64,000 bases of DNA from Bog-473 sp963850095 (GCA_963850095.1 CAWKJX010000009.1:1-64000), one strand, 5' to 3'. Shown: positions 1-10,260, numbered from the stretch's first letter. Made by a program: numbers and translations. Notes: a model not told the origin generated them from the sequence alone.

Positions 1-792
1 TCGCTGATCGGCGTTGTTGTCCAGCGTCAAGGCGGCCCAGCCGAGAAGGCGGGCCACCGTCTCCGTGCCGGCGCTGCCGATCAGCACCCCGAAGTTCACC
101 GCCTGGTCCGTCGTCAGACGCCGCAGCTCGCCGTCGTCGTCCACGATCTCGAGGTTCACCAGGTCGGTGAACATGTCGTCGCGCGGGTTCTTCCGGCGGT
201 CGGCCAGCACGCCCGTCATGTAGTCGTGCAATTCCAGCATGGCCGCCGCGGAGACGTCGTTGTACATCCCCTTCTCGGGATCGAGCGTGAACGACACGTC
301 GATCAAGTGGCGGACCATGTCACGCTCTTCGGGCGGCACACCGAGAAGGGCGGCGATGACGTAGGCCGGCACCTTGGCCCCGAAGTCCTGGACGTAGTCG
401 AACGAGCTCCGGCCGACCTGGGCGTCGAGCAGGCTGGCGCAGAGGGTGCGGATGTCCTCCTCGAGCTCGAGCATGCGACGGGGGGTGAAGGCCTTGGAGA
501 CCAGCCGGCGGTAGCGGGTGTGCTCCGGCGGGTCCATGAAGATCATGATCTCCATAGAGGTCGGCTCGGCCGTGATCATCTCCATGACAGTGCCGTGGGC
601 GGAGCAGAAGGTCTTGGGGTCGCGGCTGAAGGCGTCCACGTCGGCGAAGCGGCTCACGGCGTAGAAGTCGTGCTGCTCGTTGTAGTAGAGCGGCGCCTCG
701 TCGCGCAGGCGCTTCCAGATGGGGTGGGGGTCGACCTTGTACTTCTCGTCGAGGGGATCCCAGGCGAGCGGCTCGGTGTCGACGGCGGTCAT
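1..792 (-). CDS. Cytochrome P450, N-terminal 264 residues (runs off window)
   Basis: Heme monooxygenase of the bacterial CYP type, cut by the window start so that the heme-binding Cys region is missing. The visible part has the usual N-terminal region, the C-helix stretch PPEHTRYRRLVSKAF around residue 90 and the I-helix oxygen-activation motif AGTET near residue 245. Start is ATG at 792, behind GAAGGGATC. It lies 47 nt downstream of the ROK kinase on the same strand, so it may be the distal gene of a TetR-ROK-P450 transcript. Substrate cannot be told from sequence. Confidence 0.93.
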   Translation of the reverse strand, partial: MTAVDTEPLAWDPLDEKYKVDPHPIWKRLRDEAPLYYNEQHDFYAVSRFADVDAFSRDPKTFCSAHGTVMEMITAEPTSMEIMIFMDPPEHTRYRRLVSKAFTPRRMLELEEDIRTLCASLLDAQVGRSSFDYVQDFGAKVPAYVIAALLGVPPEERDMVRHLIDVSFTLDPEKGMYNDVSAAAMLELHDYMTGVLADRRKNPRDDMFTDLVNLEIVDDDGELRRLTTDQAVNFGVLIGSAGTETVARLLGWAALTLDNNADQR

Positions 793-839
793 GACGAGAT
801 CCCTTCGGGGTCAGCGATGCACGGAGGAGATCAGGTCGA

Positions 840-1889
840 TCAGATGCCAAGGTGATGGCCTTCCCACAGCTTGATCCCGCCCAGGATGCCGGCGGTGTTG
901 TCCACGACGGTGATGCGCTCGAGCACCTCGCCCAGGTCGCGCCGGTTGACGCGGGGAGCGTTGCCGCCGCCGATGTAGAGGTGGTCGAAGAAGGTCACCG
1001 CATCGAGATAGGCGATGGCCTTGCGAACCCGGCGGTTCCAGCTCTTGTCGCCGATCTTCTTGCGGGTGGGCTCGCCCAACTGCTGGTTGAAGGAATCGCC
1101 CTTGCGGAACTCGATATGGGAGAACTCCAAGTGCGGAATGAGCCCTCCGTCCATGAAGAACGCAGTGCCGAGGCCGGTGCCGAGGGTGATGACGACCTCG
1201 AAACCCTGGCCCGCCACCACGGCGGCGCCCTGGACGTCGGCGTCGTTGGCCAAGCCGGCAGGGCTTGCCGATGGCCTCGGAAAGGGCGGTGGCCAGGTCG
1301 AAGTGGGACCAGGCCTTGACCAACCCGGGGTCGACCTTGGTCTCGGGGCCCTTGGTGGTCACGAAGTGCGGCGCACTCAGCACGTGACCGAAGCGGACCA
1401 TGCCGGGGAAGCCGGCCGAGATGCGGTCGGCCTCGGGCAGCTTCTTGGCCAGGCCGGTGAGCTTCTCGACCATGAGGTCGGGCGGCATGGGATAGGTGGT
1501 CGGGATTTTGACCCGGTCAGCCACGAGGCCGCCCGTCTTGTCGAGGACGTTGGCCTTCAGGCCGGTGCCGCCGATGTCGATGGCCAGCGTGTAGGGGTGG
1601 GCGGGTTGTGCAGCGTGCGCAGGCTTGGCTCGAGCAGGCTTCGCGGGAGCGGAGGGACTCGCGGGAGCGGAGGGACTCGCGGGAGCGGAGCTGGACTCGC
1701 GGGAGCGGAGGGACTCGCTGGAGCGGCGGGTGGAGCGGGAGCGGGAGGGGTCGCTGGCGCGGCGGGAGATGCGGGAGCAGGAGGGGTCGCTGGCGCAGAG
1801 GGAGATGCGGAAGGGCTGGAAGTCGCGGGAGCGGTGGGGGTGGCGGGAGTTGGGGTGGGCGTGTCCTCCACGGGAGGCACGTTAGCCAT
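840..1889 (-). CDS. ROK-family glucokinase, polyphosphate-glucokinase-like, with Pro/Ala-rich N-terminus (two frame breaks)
   Basis: Sugar kinase of the ROK fold, expected to phosphorylate glucose. It shows the ATP-binding start LAIDIGGTGLKANV, the motif LANDADVQGAA, then TLGTGLGTAFF and GGLIPHLEFSH, a pattern close to mycobacterial polyphosphate glucokinase, so polyphosphate may be the donor. The first 80-110 residues are an Ala/Pro/Ser linker encoded by 18-bp repeats. The raw sequence is broken twice: a 2-base excess in one repeat near 1690 and one extra base at 1250-1251 before NDAD. Removing them gives one continuous kinase. Start ATG 1889 is the best upstream choice but is uncertain because it depends on the repeat frame. 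Confidence 0.8.
1639..1815. repeat. 18-bp tandem repeats encoding a Pro/Ala/Ser linker
   Basis: Degenerate tandem copies of an 18-bp unit (plus strand GGGAGCGGAGGGACTCGC and variants), read on the minus strand as Ala-Ser-Pro-Ser-Ala-Pro. One copy near 1690 is 20 bp long and shifts the reading frame. Such repeats are prone to slippage in the cell and to errors in assembly. Confidence 0.8.
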
Positions 1890-1925
1890 CGAGGGCTGAG
1901 GCAAGGTCCGGTGCGGCCGACGGGG

Positions 1926-2644
1926 TCATCCGGCGATCAGGTCCTTGACGCACTCGCGGAGCAGCTCACCCAATTCTTGGTTGGACGACTGATCGAAGGC
2001 CTCGCCCGAGAGGAACAGGCCGGCGAAGACGGCGCCGAAGCTGGCCGCCATGCGGACCCGGTCCCGCAGCGGCAGGCGGGGGTCGGCCAGGAGCCGGCGG
2101 AACTGGTTCTGGATGTCCTCGTGCTCGGCGTCGTGGCCCTCGTCGTGCAGCTTCTCGAGGGCAGCCTGGTTCCGCTCGTGCATGAGGAAGAGCTTGCGCT
2201 GGGCCAGCATCTGGTCGACGATCTCCAAGAGGAGGGCACCCCACTGTTCGAGGGTGACGGGCTCGTCCCCTCCCATGTTCGTGAGGGCGACCTTGCCGAA
2301 CTCGTGCAGGCGCATGTGGAGCGCCTTGAGGATGTCCTCTTTCGACTCGAAGTGGTAGTAGAGGGCCGCCTTGGTGACGCCCAGCTGTTCGGCGATCTGC
2401 CGCAGGCTGGTGCCGTCGTAGCCCTGGTCGAGGAAGAGGTCGAGGGCCGCATCGAGGATGCGCTCGCGGGTGGATGCTGCGTCGTGCTGATTGGCTTGGC
2501 GCTTGGCCTTGGTGGCCTGGGCGAACTTGGGCGGGAGGGCGTCGTTTTGGGTGCGTCGTCGCCGGTAGGTGCGGCGGCGGCGCCGGCAGTGGGGTCTGCG
2601 GCGCCGGCGGGGTCTGCGGTGAGGTCGTCGGTGGTCTGCGTCAT
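1926..2644 (-). CDS. TetR-family transcriptional regulator (one frame break)
   Basis: DNA-binding repressor. The helix-turn-helix reads RERILDAALDLFLDQGYDG, then SLRQIAEQLGVTKAALYYHF, followed by an all-helical ligand domain ending KDLIAG. An Ala/Pro-rich leader (MTQTTDDLTADP) starts at ATG 2644 but is in another frame; adding one T to the TTTT run at 2545-2548 joins the two. It is divergent from the ABC exporter at 2748, and the 103-bp spacer holds operator-like repeats, so it probably represses that exporter and itself. Without the leader, an internal start would still leave a complete repressor. Confidence 0.87.
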
Positions 2645-2667
2645 TTTGTATGGCTTGCCTAATATCC

Positions 2668-2737
2668 TACTTGACGGCAGGTAAGTTAGTCCCTTACCAT
2701 GCGACTGGTAAGCCAGTTTACTTTCCGACAGGTAAGG
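2668..2737. promoter_or_regulatory. Operator cluster between TetR regulator and ABC exporter
   Basis: Three copies of the half-site GGTAAG sit at 2680-2685, 2707-2712 and 2731-2736, about one pair of helical turns apart. The middle one belongs to a perfect inverted repeat, CTTACCATGCGACTGGTAAG (2693-2712). The outer ones are flanked upstream by ACTTGACGGCA and ACTTTCCGACA. The position between a TetR gene and its divergent exporter makes this the likely repressor binding site. Confidence 0.65.
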
Positions 2738-2747
2738 ACGTCCACCG

Positions 2748-3869
2748 ATGGCTGCTGCTGACCTGATGATCCAGGCCGAGGGGCTGGAGAAGAGCTACGG
2801 CGAGACCCGGGCGCTGGCCGGGGTCTCCTTCGGGGTACCCGCCGGAACCATCCTCGGACTGCTCGGGCCCAACGGGGCCGGCAAGACGACCGCCGTGCGG
2901 ATCCTGACCACGCTGGCCACGCCCGACGCCGGGTCGGCGAGGGTGGCCGGGGTCGACGTGGTGAAGCACCCGGCCGAGGTGCGGCGCCACATCGGCGTCG
3001 CGGCCCAGGACGCCACCTTCGACCCGTTGCTGACGGGCCGCCAGAACCTGACGCTGGTCGGCGAGCTCTCCGACATGGGGCGGGCGGCGGCCCGGCGCCG
3101 AGGCCGACGATCTGCTCGACGAGTTCGAGCTCACGGCCGCGGCGGACCGGGTGATGAAGGGGTATTCGGGCGGCATGCGGCGTCGTCTCGACCTGGCGGC
3201 GTCGCTCATGACACGGCCGCCGGTGCTGTTCCTCGACGAGCCGACCACGGGGCTGGACCCGACGTCGCGTTCAGCGGGTGTGGGACGCCATCCGCGAGCT
3301 GCTCGGCGAGGGGGTCACGGTCCTGTTGACCACCCAGTACCTCGAAGAGGCGGACGAGTTGGCCCATCAGATCGTCGTAGTCGACCACGGGAAGGTGATC
3401 GCCGACGGGACGCCGGCGGAGCTGAAGGAAGCGTCCCGGTCGGCCCGCCTGGAGGTGACGTTGGCGGCACCCTCTCCGGCCGCGGTCGGCGCCATGGCGC
3501 CGCTTGGTGTCCGGCTCCGTGCACGTGAGCGAGGACGGCCGGTGGCTCTCCGCCGGCGTGGACCCCTCCCCCGGGTTGGCCACCGCTGTGGTCCGGGCCC
3601 TGGACGCGGCGGGAGTGCTGGTGGACAACATCGAGGTACGCCAGCCCTCCCTGGACGACGTGTTCTTCTCGCTGACGGGCGGGCACATCGAAGAGGAGGC
3701 CGGAGAGTCGGAATCGGAGCCGCCGTCGGACGGCGGTGCCGGGTCCGGCGAGGTCGCGGTGGACGGGTCCCGCCGGGGTGACGGCGACGGTGGCGACGGC
3801 GGCGGCCAGGCGATCGGCTCAGCGGACCTGGACGGTCAGGACGAGCTGGAAGGAGCGCACGCCCGATGA
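2748..3869 (+). CDS. ABC exporter ATP-binding protein, DrrA-type (three frame breaks)
   Basis: ATPase of a drug or lipid exporter. Walker A GPNGAGKTTAVR is near residue 45, the signature YSGGMRRRLDL and Walker B VLFLDEPTTGLDP follow, then the H-loop region LLTTQYLEEADELA and a DrrA-like C-terminal domain ending in an Asp/Glu/Gly-rich tail. The raw frame is broken near 3091-3097, at TT 3270-3271 and at TT 3504-3505; each is repaired by removing one base. The stop overlaps the permease start (ATGA at 3866). It is divergent from the TetR gene. The pattern of small indels suggests sequence error rather than decay. Confidence 0.85.
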
Positions 3870-4720
3870 CGACGACGACGCTGACCCCGAACCGGGTGGC
3901 TTCCGGGAACTCCGGTTCGGGCCGCGTGCTCGGTCCGCTCTCGGACGTGTGGGCCATGACCCGGCGGAATCTGGTGCACATATCGCGCGAACCGATGCAG
4001 CTGTCGGACGTGACGTTGCAGCCGGTGCTCTTCACGTTCTTGTTCGTGTACATCTTCGGGGGAGCGATCCCGATCCCCGGCGGTGGCACCTACGCCGACT
4101 ACCTCGTCGCCGGCATTCTGGCCCTGAACCTGGTGACGTCGGTCATGGGGACGGCGGTGGGACTGAGCACCGACCTGCACGAAGGGATGATCGACCGCTT
4201 CCGGGCGCTGCCGATGTGGCGTTCCGCCGTTCTCGTGGGCCGGTCGGCGGCCGACTTCATGACGTCGTGCGTGTGCGCGCTGATCGTCGGTCTCACCGGC
4301 TTGCTGGTCGGCTGGCGGGCCGACGCTTCCATCGCGGCCATCGTGGCCGGCTTCCTGATCGTGTTGTTCTTCGCCTACTCGCTGACGTGGATCGCCCAGA
4401 TCGTCGGGCTCAACGCCAAGTCGCCCGAGTCGGCGGCCTCGTTCGGCTTCATTGTGCTGTTCCCGTTGGCCTTCGTCTCGAACGCCATGGTGCCCACGCT
4501 GCACATGCCGGGCTGGATGCAGGCCATCGCCGACTGGAACCCCGTGTCCGCGGTGTGTGCGGCCGCCCGCCACCTGTGGGGCAACCCCAACCCCTCGTCG
4601 ACGATCAACGCCTGGCCGATGCAGCACCCGGTCGAGGCATCGTTGATCTGGTCGGTGCTGATCATCGCGGTGGCGGCGCCGCTGGCGTCCTACTTCTTCA
4701 AGAAGCGCTGCACCGAGTAG
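3866..4720 (+). CDS. ABC-2 type exporter permease, DrrB-type
   Basis: Membrane half of the exporter encoded with the upstream ATPase. The 284-residue protein has about six hydrophobic segments and the ABC-2 signature region MIDRFRALPMWRSAVLVGR in the cytosolic loop, plus the typical PLAFVSNAMVPTLHMPGW stretch seen in daunorubicin-type permeases. ATG overlaps the ATPase stop, so translation is probably coupled. Substrate unknown. Confidence 0.93.
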   Translation: MTTTTLTPNRVASGNSGSGRVLGPLSDVWAMTRRNLVHISREPMQLSDVTLQPVLFTFLFVYIFGGAIPIPGGGTYADYLVAGILALNLVTSVMGTAVGLSTDLHEGMIDRFRALPMWRSAVLVGRSAADFMTSCVCALIVGLTGLLVGWRADASIAAIVAGFLIVLFFAYSLTWIAQIVGLNAKSPESAASFGFIVLFPLAFVSNAMVPTLHMPGWMQAIADWNPVSAVCAAARHLWGNPNPSSTINAWPMQHPVEASLIWSVLIIAVAAPLASYFFKKRCTE

Positions 4721-4900
4721 GGCGGCTGCGGCCGGAGCACTTCTCGCTCAGAGGTCCCGTTCCGACCTGGGCGTCGCGGGAGGACGAGAACCCATTGGGC
4801 GGAATGGCGAGGCGAGGTGGAACGATCCCGCAACGGTGCCGCTCGCTCCATATGTGTCGAGCTCCTGGCTGCTGATCCAACTGAGAGCGCTTCTCAGCGA

Positions 4901-5212
4901 TTACCTGCCGTCGGCCAGTGGTTCGATGTGAGCGAGGGTCGCACGGAGCCTGTCCTTTTCGACCTCGATGTCGTAGTGCCCCTGAAGGTGCATCCAGAAG
5001 CCGTCGCTCATGCCGAAGAACCGCGACAGCCGCAAGGCCGTGTCGGCGCTGATCCGGCGGGTGCCGTGCACGATCTCGCTGATGCGGCGAGGCGGAACCC
5101 CTATGGCCTGAGCCAGCCGATACTGGCTGACGCCGAGCGCGTCCAAGAAGTCCTCCTTGAGCATCTCGCCGGGGTGCACGGGCGCCATCATCGGTGTCTC
5201 GGTCTTGGGCAT
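4901..5212 (-). CDS. higA: HigA-family antitoxin (orphan)
   Basis: 103-residue XRE-type DNA-binding antitoxin. It has the family opening PVHPGEMLKEDFL, an HTH with VSQYRLAQAIGVPPRRISEI, then NGTR-like GTRRISADTALRLSRFFG and WMHLQGHYD. Start ATG 5212 is preceded by AGGAGAGGAAG. HigB toxins normally sit directly upstream of this type of gene; none can be read in any frame between 5213 and the SNF2 gene, so the toxin is missing, distant or replaced. Confidence 0.9.
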   Translation of the reverse strand: MPKTETPMMAPVHPGEMLKEDFLDALGVSQYRLAQAIGVPPRRISEIVHGTRRISADTALRLSRFFGMSDGFWMHLQGHYDIEVEKDRLRATLAHIEPLADGR

Positions 5213-5232
5213 CTTCCTCTCCTCAGTGATAG

Positions 5233-5244
5233 TGGACCAGTCCA
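5233..5244. promoter_or_regulatory. Short palindrome upstream of higA, candidate autoregulatory operator
   Basis: TGGACCAGTCCA has 5-bp arms (TGGAC/GTCCA) around a 2-bp centre and lies 20 nt upstream of the higA start. HigA proteins commonly bind palindromes in their own promoter. The evidence is only position and symmetry. Confidence 0.4.
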
Positions 5245-5428
5245 ACATCCATGGGTCCAGTGCTGGTTGAGTGCGGGCCGGGCCTGGGCCAACGAGGCCC
5301 CTCAAGTGCCGGTCCAAGGCCCCGCACCCCCGCCACTCGAGAACGAAACCGTGGAGGACGACATCGATCGGCGGCCGGCCCGCCTCGGCATGAACCGGGC
5401 GGTCACCGCGCCGCGCCAGTATGGGCCC

Positions 5429-8400
5429 ATGATCGTCCTGCACGCCGCCTGGCTGACCGGTCCAGGTCGCCTGGCGCTTTGGGCGGAGGACGGGAACCGG
5501 CCTCTCTCGACGGCGCCTCGCCGTGGGCGTCGGGGGCACCGGCCGCAGCCCCATCCCTTCGCGCTGGATCCTGACGGTCTGCGCCTGGCCGTCGCCGACA
5601 TGGCGGGGGTGGCGGCGGCGGACCTGCTCGGTGAGGGACACGTCCAGCTCACGCTCGAACTCCCAGACTCCGGCGGATGCCCGACCGCCTCCCTGCTCGA
5701 CGACGCGCCTCGGGTCGAGGCACCCGCCGGAGCCCACGCGCCTTCGAGCGTCGAGGAGCAGCTTCTCGCTGTGGACGGTCCCGGGGTTTGTCCTCGACCC
5801 ATCCGCGGCAGCGAAGTTCCTCCGGATGCTGACGCCGACGCCCGGCACCGACCAGTCCGGCGACGATGCGGGCCCCTCGGGGGTCGCCCTCGGGCCCGAT
5901 ATCCGTTTCGCCGCCCACGCGGTCTCAATGGTGGTGGAGCTCCTGGCCCGGGGTCGGGTGCTGCCCGATCTCGAGTTCGTCGCCGACCGCTGGCGGGCGT
6001 GCTGGCGCCCCCTGGTCGACGGCCATGACCGCGGGCGGATCGAGGCGATGGTGTGGGCCCTTCCGACCTCATTCATGGCCGTGCGCCGGGCTGAGTCCGC
6101 CACGGACGGCTGGCTCTGTGAGCAGGGTTCGGAGCCGAGCGACGAGGTCCTGCGCTCGCTGATGTGGGCCGTGACGGACGCCCTGGCCCGCGACCTGGCC
6201 ACCCCGGCGACACCGGCGACCGGGCGGCGGCGTGCCGGGGCGAACGTCGTCGATGTCTGGGTGCGCGCGCTCGCCTCGGCCGACGGCGCCACCGACGAAC
6301 GCGACGAGGACGAATGGGGCGAACTGGCCGGGCGGCTGGCGGGTTGGCACGCCACGAGGAGCGCCGACGGCGAAGCGGTACGGACCTGCTTTCGGATCGT
6401 CCCACCCTCCGACGACGGCGAAGGGCGCCCGCCCGACGGGGCGGACGCTCCCGTTCGGTCCGGGACCCGGAAGGACGGTGCCTCAGATGATTCGGAGCCG
6501 AGCTGGCTCATCGCATTCGCCCTGCAGGCGGTCGACGATCCCAGCCTGGTCGTCTCCGCGGCGGATGTCTGGTCGGACGGTCCCGAACTGACGGCCATCG
6601 GGCGCCATGTCACTCACCCCGACGAGCAGCTCCTGCGCGGTCTCGGTCAGGCGGCCCGTCTCGTCCCCTCGCTCGGACGTGCCCTGGCCTCGGCAGCTCC
6701 GTGCGACTACGCGACCGACGCGGCGGGGATCCTGACGTTTCTTCGCGACGGTGCACCCCTCCTGGAAGAGGCCGGATTCGGCGTACTCGCTCCCCCATGG
6801 TGGCGCTCGAGGAGAAGGCTCGGCCTCCGGCTCAAGGCGCGGACCAGTTCGAAGGGTGGGGTCTCCTCCGGCGCCATCGGTCTCGATGGGCTGTGTGACA
6901 TCCGGTGGGAGGCGGTATTGGGGGACGACACGCTGGGGCTGTCCGAGCTCCGTCAGCTGGCTCGCCTCAAGCAGCCGCTCGTGCGTGTGCGCGGCCAGTG
7001 GGTCGAGCTGCACCATGACGAGCTCTCTGCCGCCATCACCGCGGTCGGGAGGCGGGGGGTCAGCGGCGACGCCATGTCGGCCGGCGACGTCCTGCGATCC
7101 GCCATGGGACTCGAACAGGGTACGGGCGAACTGCCGATCGTGGAGGTTAGGGCAGACGGCTGGCTGGGCGACCTGCTCTCCGGCGCCGAAGACCGGGAGC
7201 TCGAGCCCACCTCGACTCCTGATGGATTCGCCGGCGAGCTCCGCCCGTATCAAGAACGTGGACTCGGGTGGCTCACCTTTCTGGGCGAGCTCGGTCTCGG
7301 GGCCTGCCTGGCCGACGACATGGGCCTGGGGAAGACGGCACAGCTCCTGGCGTTGTTGGTCGACGAGCGAGCCCGGGCCGCTCCCCCACTGAAGGCCCGG
7401 CCCAGGTCGAGCACCGCCGGAACGGCTGGTCGGACCGCCCCATCCAGACTCGGCCCGACGCTGGTGCTCTGCCCGATGTCACTGGTGGGCAACTGGCAGC
7501 GCGAGGCCGCCCGGTTCGCACCCAAATTGGACGTGTACGTCCACCATGGGCCGAACCGACTCGCCGGAAAAGCCTTCACACGACACGCCGGAAAAGTCGA
7601 CATCGTCTTGTCCACCTACGGCCTCGCCACGCGCGACGTGGAGTTGCTGGCCGGCGTCCACTGGCGCCGTATGGTGCTCGACGAGGCACAGCAGATCAAG
7701 AACAGTGCAGCCCGCACGACCCAGAGCGTCCGGTCGATTCCCGCCGAGCGGCGGATCGCCATGACGGGCACCCCGGTCGAGAACCGACTGAGCGAGCTCT
7801 GGTCGATCATGGAGTTCCTCAATCCCGGCATTTTGGGATCAGAGCGGAACTTCCGAGAGCGCTTCGCCGATCCGATTGAGCGCGGGGGTGACGACGAAGT
7901 GGCGACCAAGCTGCGCCAGATCACCGGGCCGTTCCTTCTGCGCCGCCTCAAGACTGATCGGACGATCATCGCGGATCTTCCCGAAAAGCTCGAAATGAAG
8001 GAGTTCTGCCATCTGACCCGCGAGCAGGCCACGCTCTATCAAGCCGTCGTGGATGACATGCTGGCCCGGATCGACGAAGCAGAAGGCATGGAGCGCCGAG
8101 GCCTGGTTCTGGCCACCATGATGAAGCTCAAGCAGGTCTGCAACCATCCGGCTCATTTCTTGGCCGACGGTTCATCCTTGGCGGGCCGCTCGGGCAAGCT
8201 GACGCGCCTGGTCGAGGTCCTCGGCGAGGCGATGGCCGAGGGTGACCGATCGCTCGTCTTCACGCAGTTCACGGAAATGGGCAGCATGCTCGAGCGCTAC
8301 CTGCGTCATCGACTGCGGTGCGATGTGCTGTGGCTGCACGGTGGAGTGACGAAGCGCAAGCGCGACTCCATGGTCGAGCGTTTCCAGGACGCCGACGGAC

Positions 8401-8732
8401 CACCCGTGTTCCTTCTTTCGCTGAAAGCCGGGGGGACGGGCCTCAACCTGACGGCGGCGACCCAGGTCGTGCACTTCGATCGATGGTGGAACCCCGCCGT
8501 GGAGGACCAGGCGACCGACCGGGCCTACCGGATCGGCCAGAAGCACAATGTGCAAGTCCGCAAGCTCGTGTGCGGGGGAACCCTGGAGGAGCGCATTGAC
8601 GCCATGATCGAGGCGAAGCGAGCGTTGGCGGATCGGATCGTCGGAGCCGGCGAGGGTTGGCTCACCGAGCTGTCGACCGACCAGCTTCGTGAGGTGATCG
8701 CCCTGTCGACCGACACCGTGGGAGACGACTGA
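5429..8732 (+). CDS. SNF2-family DEAD/H-box helicase (one frame break)
   Basis: Large SWI2/SNF2 ATPase of the type widespread in actinobacteria, probably moving on DNA or protein-DNA complexes. After an N-terminal region of about 600 residues come GELRPYQERGLGWL, Walker A ADDMGLGKTAQ (about residue 627), the Walker B-type box VLDEAQQIKN, TGTPVENRL, LLRRLKTD, and C-terminal motifs VFTQFTEMG, SLKAGGTGLNLT and DQATDRAYRIGQ. ATG 5429 (MIVLHAAWLTG) matches the usual start of this family. It is in a different frame from the rest until one G of GGGG 5783-5786 is removed. The stop overlaps the next gene's ATG by one base. Confidence 0.9.
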
Positions 8733-9723
8733 TGCCCGCACGGCGCCCGTCGGGCCGATCCGGTCGACCGGTCGATGGCTGGTGGCCACCGCCCTCGAAG
8801 CCAATTGCGGTCGAAGGGGGCGTCAGGGCGCGCAGCCAACGCGGACAGATCGGTGACACCTGGTGGTCGCGCCGCTTCATCACCTTGCTGGAGTCGTTCG
8901 GCATCGGCACCCGTCTTCAGAGGGGCAGGCGGTACGCCCGCACCGGTCAGGTGCTGAGTCTCGAGATCGTCCCCGGTCAGGTCCGCGCCTCGGTTCAGGG
9001 CTCGCGGTCCAAGCCGTACCGGGTGTTCATTGAGACCGCGACCTTGACCAATTCGGAATGGCGCAGCATCGAGGACGTCATGGCGTCGCGGGCTGTCTTC
9101 TTGGCCAAACTCTTGTCCGGAGATATGCCCGAAGAGATCGAAGAGGCCTTCGTCGAGTCCTCCACCACGCTGTTCCCCGCCTCGGATGACGACCTCGTCT
9201 CCGCGTGTTCGTGCCCCGATTGGGAGAATCCGTGCAAACACGTGGCCGCGGTCTTCTACCTGATGGCGGAGTCCTTCGACGACGATCCCTTCCTCATCTT
9301 TGCCTGGCGGGGCCGGGACAAGGACACGTTGCTCGCCGAGCTGAGGGCGCGACGGCGCGGTCCCGACGCGGGTGGGGGCGAGTCCGGAACTGAAAATTCG
9401 GGGGACGCCGTCGAAGCCGGCCAATTCGGATGGCCCACGTTCGACCCCGAACGGAGGACCTCCACCCGGTCAGAGCAAGCAGGGTCGTTCTGGGGCAGCG
9501 CGGACGACGTGTCGTCCATCGAGGTCCGGCCACGCTTGGCCGTGGCGGCAGACCTGGTCCTGCGACAACTCGACCCAGCGCCGCTGGGCGACGCGGCCGG
9601 CGTCGTCGACGAACTACGCCCGCTGTACGAGGGCATCACCTCCAACGCCATCGCCTTGGCATTCGGCGAGGAGTCGGCGCCGCCCTCGCCCGTGAGCAAC
9701 CTTTTTTGCTGCTCCTCTCCTAA
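8732..9723 (+). CDS. SWIM zinc-finger protein, partner of the SNF2 helicase (3' end uncertain)
   Basis: The SWIM motif CSCPDWENPCKHVAAVFY near residue 165 gives a C-x-C-xn-C-x-H zinc site for DNA or protein contacts. A WWSRRFITLLESFG segment near the N-terminus is typical of SNF2-linked SWIM proteins. ATG overlaps the helicase stop (TGATG). The raw frame has no stop until 10051 because it reads into the antisense of the convergent membrane gene. One extra T in the run 9702-9707 would end it at TAA 9721-9723, just before a hairpin, which is the end given here. Confidence 0.85.
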
Positions 9724-10260
9724 CGGGTCCGGCCCGGCAACCGGGCTCTGGCGGCGGACATCGTCGGTGATGCGGTCGAAGATGGGCAGGGCGAACCAGA
9801 AGAACACGAAGGCAGCCACGACGAGCGCGGCCAGGACGGAGAAGAACCAGCCGCTGCCGACCACGGTGAGGACGAGGCAGACCGCCGTGCAGATGGCCAG
9901 CGCCACCAGGGCCATGCCGACGAGCGCCTCGGTGTTGGCCAGCTTGAGCAGCCTGCTCTTCTCGTGGCGGCGGAAGACCCAGCGGTGGTACGCCACCGGG
10001 CTGATGAGCAGGACCGTGGCGGCGGCCGCTGACAGCAGACTGATCCGGTAGAGGTCGCGCTGTCCGGCGTCCAGACGGGTGAAGCGCACCGTGAACGGCA
10101 GGGCCAGCAGGAACCCGAAGAGCATCTGCACCCCGAGCCCCGCCACGCGGAGCTCCTGCAGCAGGTCGCTCAGGTTCCGGTTGTTGCGCTCAGCCTCCGA
10201 ATGCTCGGTGGGCGACGCCCAGTCCGGGTGCGCCGCCGTCGGTGTCGATGGCTGTGCCAT
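9614..10260 (-). CDS. DUF6328-like integral membrane protein (3' end uncertain)
   Basis: About 160 residues are clearly protein-like: a soluble start with NNRNLSDLLQELRVAG, then four hydrophobic helices (GVQMLFGFLLALPFTV, LLSAAAATVLLISPVAYH, LVGMALVALAICTAVCLVL, FFSVLAALVVAAFVFFWFA). This matches the DUF6328 family of small actinobacterial membrane proteins of unknown function. ATG 10260 is chosen over an in-frame upstream TTG because GGAGGTGG lies in front of it. The raw frame stays open to 9256. The same one-base correction at 9702-9707 that ends the SWIM gene would end this one at 9614. Confidence 0.75.
9732..9746. terminator. Small GC hairpin after the SWIM gene
   Basis: GCCCGG-CAA-CCGGGC is a perfect 6-bp stem with a 3-nt loop, 8 nt after TAA 9721-9723. 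There is no U-tract. It falls inside the C-terminal coding part of the convergent gene, so it may serve the plus strand or be coincidental. Confidence 0.4.

Noticed and set aside
2748..3869. The ABC ATPase as a pseudogene
   Set aside because: All catalytic motifs are intact and three single-base removals restore it; the partner permease is intact and overlaps its stop exactly, so error is more likely than decay.
3836..4627. Long His/Arg-rich reading frame antisense to the ABC permease
   Set aside because: Composition is that of a GC-rich antisense shadow; the plus strand has a complete ABC-2 permease.
5213..6613. 570-codon minus-strand frame that includes HigA at its end
   Set aside because: The upstream part is Ser/Arg-rich shadow of the SNF2 gene; the HigA start at 5212 has its own ribosome site.
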